Shown: positions 33,726-40,241 of the stretch, one piece after another
Layout of the letters: each line of letters begins with the position of its first letter
How positions within the stretch are numbered: position 1 is the first letter of the stretch
From: Candidatus Staskawiczbacteria bacterium
Lineage (GTDB): Bacteria; Patescibacteriota; Minisyncoccia; Minisyncoccales; Staskawiczbacteraceae
Assembly: GCA_903835075.1 (NCBI GenBank)
Contig: CAILLM010000007.1
Span: 1 to 40,241 of the forward strand
DNA length: 40,241 bases
Direction of reading: 5' to 3'
Notes under the pieces: generated by a model
The model's input: only the letters and a program-made list of their open reading frames with translations
Databases searched by the model: none
What the model was told of the DNA's origin: nothing
Translations under genes and position numbers: made by a program

Positions 33726-34297
33726 TGAAATTAAAAAATAAATATTACATAATGCGGCATGGGCAGGCAAAGTCTAACGTTAAGGCAATGTGTTCTTGTT
33801 GGCCAGAAAAATTTCATAATCCGCTTACCACAAAAGGAAAACAAGAAGTTAAAGATTCAATTAAAAAATTTAAAGATAAAGGAAATACAGTTGATCTAAT
33901 TTTTGCTTCGCCATTGTTAAGAGCTCAGCAAACAGCGGAAATTGTTGAAAAATTTTTTGGTGTAAAACATAAAACTGATAAAAGATTGCGCGAAATTGAT
34001 TTTGGTAAATTCAATAATAGAAAACTTGAAGCAATGTGGAAGTCATTTAAAAGTGAGAAAGAAAGAATCAATACCAGAAAAGACGGGGAGGAAACTTACA
34101 AAGAGATTTCAAAAAGAATGACAGAATCTTTAAAAGATATAGACAAAAAATATAAAGGTAAAAATATTATGATAATAAGTCATGAGGGACCGCTAGGATT
34201 GTTGCAGTCAAAAGTTTCTGGCCTTTCTTTAGAAGAATCTATAAACATTCCTTTAGAAAAAAGAATTCATAAAGCAGAAATAAGAGAACTAAACTAA
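33725..34297 (+). CDS. Histidine phosphatase family protein
   Basis: YIMRHGQAKSN, ASPLLRAQQTAEIV, ISHEGPLGLL; start likely 33725. Confidence 0.9.
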   Translation: MKLKNKYYIMRHGQAKSNVKAMCSCWPEKFHNPLTTKGKQEVKDSIKKFKDKGNTVDLIFASPLLRAQQTAEIVEKFFGVKHKTDKRLREIDFGKFNNRKLEAMWKSFKSEKERINTRKDGEETYKEISKRMTESLKDIDKKYKGKNIMIISHEGPLGLLQSKVSGLSLEESINIPLEKRIHKAEIRELN

Positions 34298-34298
34298 T

Positions 34299-37175
34299 AT
34301 GCCATATAATTATTCGGAAGAAGAAAATAAAATATTACAATTTTGGCAAGAAAATAAAATTTTCGAGAAGTCTTTAGAGCAAACCCTTCGGCCAGCTCAG
34401 GGCAGGCGAAAAGACTTTGTATTTTTTGATGGTCCTCCATTTGCTACTGGTGCTCCGCATTATGGCCACTTGCTTCAAAGCGTAATTAAAGATGCAATTC
34501 CCAGATATAAAACTATGAGGGGTTTTTATGTTGCCCGTCAATGGGGTTGGGATTGCCATGGTTTGCCAATTGAAAACATTGTTGAGAAAGAATTGGGCAC
34601 AAAATCTAAAAAAGATATTGTAGCAATGGGAGTTAAAAAATTTAATGACTTGTGTCGAGATAAAATTTTTACTTTTATAAATGAGTGGGAAGAAGTCATC
34701 CCTCGTTTTGGAAGGTGGGCAGATATGGAAAAACCATACAAAACAATGGATTTTGAGTATATGCAGTCAGAATGGTGGGCATTTAAAGAATTGTATAAAA
34801 AGGGGCTTATATATGAAGATTACAGGTCTATGCACATTTGCCCAAGGTGCGAAACAACATTAAGCCAGGGAGAAGTTGCCGAGGGTTATAAAGATATTAA
34901 AGATTTGTCAGCTACAGCAAGGTTTGAAATAATTGGTGAGCCAAACTCTTATTTTTTGGCATGGACAACAACTCCATGGACTTTGATTGGAAATGCTGCC
35001 TTGGCGGTTGGTGCAGATATAAATTATATAAAAGCTAAAATTGGTGAAGATGTTTTTGTTGTAGCAGAAAGTAGGGCTAGTGAGGTTTTTGGTGATAAGA
35101 CGTATGAAATTTTAGAAACGCTAAATGGGAAAAATTTGGTTGGGCTAGAATACAAACCTATATTTGATTATTACTCTAAAGACGCAGGTTTAAAAAATAA
35201 AGAAAATGGTTGGAAAGTTTATGCAGGTGACTTTGTAAATACAGAAGATGGAACAGGAATTGTGCACATAGCACCTGCTTTTGGAGCAGATGATATGGCT
35301 CTTGGCAAAAAAGAAAACTTGCCATTTATTCAGCATGTAAAAATGGATGGCACAATGACGCAAGAAAATGGAGAATTTTCTGGTCTTGATCTTAAGCCTC
35401 GCGCAAAAAACAAGCCTGAAGAAATTCGTGAAGCAGATTTAACCATTGTTCGTTATTTAGAAGAAAATGGATTGTTGTTTAAATACGATAAATATGAGCA
35501 CTCTTATCCTCATTGTTGGAGGTGTGATACTGCATTATTAAATTATGCTACCAGCTCTTGGTTTGTTGCAGTAGAAAAAATAAAACCTGAATTATTAAAA
35601 AATGCTAAAAATATCAATTGGTCGCCTGCCCACATAAAAGAGGGGAGGTTCGGTCAATGGCTGGTGGGAGCACGGGATTGGTCAATTTCGCGCCAGCGTT
35701 TTTGGGCAAATACAATTCCCGTTTGGAGATGTGACAAATGTAAAAAAGAAATTGTTTTTGCCTCAGCTAACGAGCTTGAAAAAGCTAGTGGAATAAAAGT
35801 TAATGACTTGCATAAAGATGTAGTTGATGAAGTTATTTTTAATTGTAGTTGTGGCGGTAAAATGGCTAGGGTCCCAGATGTATTAGACACTTGGTTCGAT
35901 TCTGGGTCTGTACCTTTTGCATCACTTCATTACCCAGTAGAAAATAAAAATAATTTAAAAAAGCGTTTACCAGCAGATTTTATTGGTGAAGCTCAAGATC
36001 AAACTAGGGCATGGTTTTATTACCAGCATGTTTTGGTGGGAGCATTGTTTGGTACAGAAGCTTTCAAAAATTGTATTGTAACAGGAATTGTGTTGGCAGA
36101 AGACGGTAAAAAAATGTCTAAAAAATTAAAGAACTATCCTGATCCAACAGCTGTTATGGAAAAATATGGAGCAGATGCAATGCGTTTTTATATGTTAAAT
36201 TCTCCAGTAGTTCAGGCTGAAAATTTATCTTTTTCTGAAAAAGGAGTTGACGAAATAGCTAAGAAAAATATAAGCAGATTATATAATGTTTTAGCTTTTT
36301 ATGAATTATATGCCGATGGCACAGTTGCTAGCGACAAAAGTAATAATATTCTTGATAAATGGATTCTTTCACGCCTTGGAGAATTAATAAAAATTTCAAC
36401 TGATGGTTATGAGTCATATAAGGTTGACATTGCTGTGCGACCTATTATAGATTTTATAGATGACTTTTCAGCTTGGTATTTAAGGAGAAGTAGAGAAAGG
36501 TTTAAAGAAGATGATAATGATAAGAAAGATGCTTTGGCGACTTTAAGATATGTTTTGCATGTAACTTCAAAAATCATAGCTCCATGTATGCCATTTTTTG
36601 CAGAATATATTTTTCAAAAAACGCGTGACCCTAAAAACAGAGAAAGCGTTCACTTAGAAGATTGGCCGAGTCTAATGAAATCAGACGTTGATTTAATTAT
36701 AGAGATGTCAGAGGCCAGAGAAATAGTGAACTTAGCCTTAGCAGAGCGCTCAAATGTAGGAATAAAAGTCAAACAACCCCTTGCCCTTCTTAGAGTAAAA
36801 AATATTAATTCTAAAATTAAAAATAACAAAGAATTACTAGAGGTGATAAAGGCGGAAACAAATATTAAAAATGTTATTTTTGATGCAACGATTGTTAACG
36901 AAGTAGAGCTGGACATCAATATAACACCGGAGTTAGAAGAGGAGTGGCTGATTAGAGAAATAGTAAGGGCTGTTCAAGAAGAGAGAAAAGAACAAAAATT
37001 AATTCCACAGGATAAAATTTCTGTTAAGCTAGTTGTGCCCCAGAAAGAAAAATTAATAATAGAGAAAAACAGAGGTCTTTTGTTAAAAGAGTTTAGGGCA
37101 ACAGAAATTTTTGTAGAAGAATCTGTGGCATCTGATGGTCAAAAATATTTAATAAAAATTAGTGTTGTAAAGTAA
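34299..37175 (+). CDS. ileS: Isoleucyl-tRNA synthetase
   Basis: FFDGPPFATGAPHYGHLLQSVIKD (HIGH region), KKMSKKLKNYPDP (KMSKS). Confidence 0.97.
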   Translation: MPYNYSEEENKILQFWQENKIFEKSLEQTLRPAQGRRKDFVFFDGPPFATGAPHYGHLLQSVIKDAIPRYKTMRGFYVARQWGWDCHGLPIENIVEKELGTKSKKDIVAMGVKKFNDLCRDKIFTFINEWEEVIPRFGRWADMEKPYKTMDFEYMQSEWWAFKELYKKGLIYEDYRSMHICPRCETTLSQGEVAEGYKDIKDLSATARFEIIGEPNSYFLAWTTTPWTLIGNAALAVGADINYIKAKIGEDVFVVAESRASEVFGDKTYEILETLNGKNLVGLEYKPIFDYYSKDAGLKNKENGWKVYAGDFVNTEDGTGIVHIAPAFGADDMALGKKENLPFIQHVKMDGTMTQENGEFSGLDLKPRAKNKPEEIREADLTIVRYLEENGLLFKYDKYEHSYPHCWRCDTALLNYATSSWFVAVEKIKPELLKNAKNINWSPAHIKEGRFGQWLVGARDWSISRQRFWANTIPVWRCDKCKKEIVFASANELEKASGIKVNDLHKDVVDEVIFNCSCGGKMARVPDVLDTWFDSGSVPFASLHYPVENKNNLKKRLPADFIGEAQDQTRAWFYYQHVLVGALFGTEAFKNCIVTGIVLAEDGKKMSKKLKNYPDPTAVMEKYGADAMRFYMLNSPVVQAENLSFSEKGVDEIAKKNISRLYNVLAFYELYADGTVASDKSNNILDKWILSRLGELIKISTDGYESYKVDIAVRPIIDFIDDFSAWYLRRSRERFKEDDNDKKDALATLRYVLHVTSKIIAPCMPFFAEYIFQKTRDPKNRESVHLEDWPSLMKSDVDLIIEMSEAREIVNLALAERSNVGIKVKQPLALLRVKNINSKIKNNKELLEVIKAETNIKNVIFDATIVNEVELDINITPELEEEWLIREIVRAVQEERKEQKLIPQDKISVKLVVPQKEKLIIEKNRGLLLKEFRATEIFVEESVASDGQKYLIKISVVK

Positions 37176-38272
37176 TGAATATGGATTTGTCATTGTTAAA
37201 AAATATAGATTTTACTAACAGAGATAATATTTTATTTTTAGTTATAGTTCTTATTATATTTGTTGTTGCGGTTTCAATTTTTATCATAATTTTTACAAAA
37301 ATTATGAAAATGTTGAAAAAAATAATTGATAAATTTTTTAGTAAATATATTAAAAAATCAAAACAAAAAAAACCAGAAAATTTGTTACAGAGTACAGAAG
37401 AGAAAAAAGAAGAACCTAGTCCCAAAAATGTAGCAATGGGTAATGTGAGTAATTTACCTAATGGAAATAAAGAAAACAGCGAAGACTCAAAAAATGATTC
37501 TTCAAAAAAAGATGAATCTGCAGGTTTGTCAAAACCTAAGAGCGTGCAAGAATCGGGTGGAAAAATAAGTTTTAAAATTGGGGAGAATAAAACAGATAGT
37601 AAAAGTAAAACACAAGAAACTTATAAGCAAAAAGAAGACAAGAGCATTGCTGAGCATTTGGGAAAATTAAAGGCTAATCCAGATGAGAATAAAGATACGT
37701 TGGCGTCAAAAATGCCCTCAAGAACCGAAGTGCCAGAAGACGTTGCTAGGTTTGAAAAAATAAAAATACCTCAAAGAATGGTTCTTTCGGTTGATAAGGA
37801 GGTTAGGGAGGATGGCTTGGTTGGCGGCACTGGGAAAAGAGATGTTTTTGGTGAGATACCAAATAAAAAGCCGTTAGCAGACAAAAAAGAGCCAGACAAT
37901 AAAGAGGTTTTTAAAAAAGGGTTAAAACAAATAACTTCAAAAAGTTCTAATAAGTCGATAAGTTCCGATAAGTCAATTTTTGAAGGTAAGCCAGAGGTCT
38001 CTAGGATAAAATTAGCTTATAAGGTTAGGATGGACCCAAAGGTCTGGCAAGCAGGTAGGGCAGTTGGCTTACAGCTAAGTCCCGTAGAAAGATCAAATTT
38101 GGTAAAAGAAGTTTTTTCGCCAAAACTTGGGACTAGTATATCTAAAAAAGATTTACAAACAAGTTTGAGGCAACTTAACCGAAAAATGCTTAACACAACG
38201 AATGATCCCAAAACTCATGAAAAAATCAGAAAAGAAATAAAGTTTTTTAAAAAAATTGGCGGCGTAAAATGA
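37175..38272 (+). CDS. Membrane-anchored hypothetical protein with long disordered linker
   Basis: N-terminal TM, Lys/Ser/Glu-rich linker, ordered-looking C-terminal ~90 aa. Confidence 0.6.
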   Translation: MNMDLSLLKNIDFTNRDNILFLVIVLIIFVVAVSIFIIIFTKIMKMLKKIIDKFFSKYIKKSKQKKPENLLQSTEEKKEEPSPKNVAMGNVSNLPNGNKENSEDSKNDSSKKDESAGLSKPKSVQESGGKISFKIGENKTDSKSKTQETYKQKEDKSIAEHLGKLKANPDENKDTLASKMPSRTEVPEDVARFEKIKIPQRMVLSVDKEVREDGLVGGTGKRDVFGEIPNKKPLADKKEPDNKEVFKKGLKQITSKSSNKSISSDKSIFEGKPEVSRIKLAYKVRMDPKVWQAGRAVGLQLSPVERSNLVKEVFSPKLGTSISKKDLQTSLRQLNRKMLNTTNDPKTHEKIRKEIKFFKKIGGVK

Positions 38273-39003
38273 CAACACGATACAAAACCCGAGCCATTGT
38301 TTTTAGGAGGGAGAATGTAAATGAAGCTGATAGAAATTTTTCCGTTTTTACTGATGATTTTGGGCAATTAGATATTTTTGCCAAAGCAATACGAAAGATT
38401 GTTTCCAAATTAAGAAATGGCATTGATATTTTCTTTTTATCAGAAATAGAATTTATACAAGGAAAAAGCAGAAAAACTCTTACTGATGCAAACACAATAA
38501 AAAGATTTGATAATATATTGAGCGACCCTGAAAGATTTAATATTGCCACAGATATTGGGGAAGTGATGGGTGTTTTTATAAAAGGACAGGAGCAAGACCA
38601 AGAATTGTTTAATTTGTTGGAAGAGTCGTTTTGTAAATTGGATGATAACAATTTGCAAAATGGAAAATATTTTTTGGTGTATTATTATTTTTTATGGAAT
38701 ATATTTTCTTTGTTAGGATATCACTCTGAGGTTAAAAATTGCGCAAGTTGTCACGGGAATTTAATTCCAAGCCAAGTTTATTTTTCGGGCAAAGATGGGG
38801 GAGTTATTTGTGAAGATTGTTTTAAAAAAGAGACAGATTCTTCTAATTATGCACAAAAAATAAATTCTGATGTTGTAAAAATATTAAGAATTATTTTATC
38901 TAAAGATTGGCAAACGTTGTCTAAATTAAAAATTGAACCATTAACTAAAAAATTATTATTAGATGTTTCGCAGAATGCAATTAGAGCATTTTGTCCAAAT
39001 TAA
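38269..39003 (+). CDS. recO: DNA repair protein RecO
   Basis: YKTRAIVFRRENVNEADRNFSVFTDDFGQLDIFAKAIRK; zinc motif CASCHG...CEDCF. Confidence 0.9.
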   Translation: MTTRYKTRAIVFRRENVNEADRNFSVFTDDFGQLDIFAKAIRKIVSKLRNGIDIFFLSEIEFIQGKSRKTLTDANTIKRFDNILSDPERFNIATDIGEVMGVFIKGQEQDQELFNLLEESFCKLDDNNLQNGKYFLVYYYFLWNIFSLLGYHSEVKNCASCHGNLIPSQVYFSGKDGGVICEDCFKKETDSSNYAQKINSDVVKILRIILSKDWQTLSKLKIEPLTKKLLLDVSQNAIRAFCPN

Positions 39004-39019
39004 TTATTAAAAAATAAAA

Positions 39020-40192
39020 ATGAAAATAAAAAATCATTATTTCATAAATTTAATCGCTTTAGTCCTGGGTGCTCTATTTTTAAGAATATATATAGAAAAA
39101 TTTCTTGATGATGGCAATCCTGTTTGGTTAAAAATAACAGGGGTGATGGTAATTATTATAGTTGGTGCATTTTTTGTTTTAAAAGGAACAGCAGAAATTA
39201 TAGAAGAAACAACGGGTGTTTTGAGTAGTAGAACAAAAATCGCTAGCGGATTATTGCAATCAATTGGTACTGCATTTCCAGATATGGTGTTGGGTATTGT
39301 GTCTGCAGTAATAAGTTTGGGCTTGGTAAAAGAAAATTATGCTTTGGCAATAAGTTTTGCAATTATAGCTGCTTCAACAACATTTGGGTCTAATATATAT
39401 AATATTGCTCATGCTGCTTGGTGTGTTTATAGGCAAAATCTTTCAAATAAAAAAGGTGCATCTGTGGCTATGTTGCCAGGGGTTAAATCCATGGGCAGAG
39501 TGGTTCCTATGAAGGATCATACTAGAAAGCCATCGTTGAAAGAAATGGATGTATCTTTGGATGTTTTAAATGCATTGTCACTTTTAACAATGTTTGTAGC
39601 AGTATCTATGGTAATTTTTGGCCGAGTTAATAATCCACCCTCAAATATATCGGGTGATGTTTATCAAATGATAATGCCCATTGGATGGTTGGTGTTGTTA
39701 TTGTGTGTTGCTGTAATGTATTTTTTTAGAAATAATAAAAGGGAAGATACATTGAATGAAGCAGAGCATAAAGAAGAACTGTATTTTGAAAAAAAATCAA
39801 CGTTAATAATTATATTTTATTTAGTAGTTTCAGGCATAGCTATATTATTTGCTGCTGAAAGTATGGTAAAGGCAGTACAAGTTTTTTGTTCGGTAACAGG
39901 GACTCCTTTTGTTATAGCGGGAGTTTTGGCTGGTGCCATAGGTTGTATTGGAGAAATGATTGTGGTCCATAACTTTACTGTGAATCCAAAAGGAAGAATT
40001 GGAGACGCTTTAGTTGGAGTTGCCATGGATAATATTGTTACTACAATGGGTGCCGCAGTAGTGGCTATTATAGGAGGAATTTTTTTGGGAGGAAATTCTT
40101 TAATTCTTATTTTTGTAATAATTCTTACACTCAACTCTGTCTTAATAGGGCAAATCTCAAAACTGAAAAATTACTTTTTAAAACAAAATTAG
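39020..40192 (+). CDS. Sodium/calcium exchanger (CaCA) superfamily membrane protein
   Basis: Alpha-repeat-like motifs SIGTAFPDMVLGIVSAVIS...STTFGSNIYNI and AGAIGCIGEMIVV...GDALVGVAMDNIVTTMGAA. Confidence 0.75.
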   Translation: MKIKNHYFINLIALVLGALFLRIYIEKFLDDGNPVWLKITGVMVIIIVGAFFVLKGTAEIIEETTGVLSSRTKIASGLLQSIGTAFPDMVLGIVSAVISLGLVKENYALAISFAIIAASTTFGSNIYNIAHAAWCVYRQNLSNKKGASVAMLPGVKSMGRVVPMKDHTRKPSLKEMDVSLDVLNALSLLTMFVAVSMVIFGRVNNPPSNISGDVYQMIMPIGWLVLLLCVAVMYFFRNNKREDTLNEAEHKEELYFEKKSTLIIIFYLVVSGIAILFAAESMVKAVQVFCSVTGTPFVIAGVLAGAIGCIGEMIVVHNFTVNPKGRIGDALVGVAMDNIVTTMGAAVVAIIGGIFLGGNSLILIFVIILTLNSVLIGQISKLKNYFLKQN

Positions 40193-40241
40193 TCAGTTAA
40201 AAACATGAAGAAAAAAAAATATATATTTATAATTATATTTG

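Noticed and set aside
1-40241. CRISPR arrays, transposons, prophage
   Set aside because: No regularly spaced direct repeats, transposase, integrase or phage structural ORFs seen

Overview
AT-rich, gene-dense bacterial window. Protein content and the short, overlapping gene layout suggest a Candidate Phyla Radiation/Patescibacteria genome; this is inference. It holds mostly core genes: dnaN, a class A PBP, ruvC, yebC, ruvB, a PilB-like ATPase, tsaE, a stand-alone 5'-3' exonuclease, mutM, holA-like, rpsT, uvrB, ruvA, a MurE-like ligase, NIF3, EndoQ-like, greA, polX, rplT-rpmI-infC, smpB, an archaeal-type UMP kinase, argS, ileS, recO and a CaCA exchanger. Signals not explained by the ORF track: (1) a complete tmRNA gene on the minus strand (29447-29791), packed between smpB and infC, whose tag ends ...ALAYA; (2) two strong structured-RNA candidates, each with a 17-bp-spaced sigma70-like promoter and a 3' U-tract: ~9057-9214 (25-bp basal helix, three-way junction) and ~22096-22269 (rod-like, somewhat 6S-like); (3) three different long perfect inverted repeats within 100 bp (12080-12179), one resembling expanded parS half-sites; (4) GC-rich short palindromic elements inserted in frame in core genes (ruvA, uvrB, mutM, holA, rpsT, ileS, comEA-like) and between genes; (5) three isolated ORFan units with their own terminators. 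No CRISPR array, transposase or rRNA was seen.
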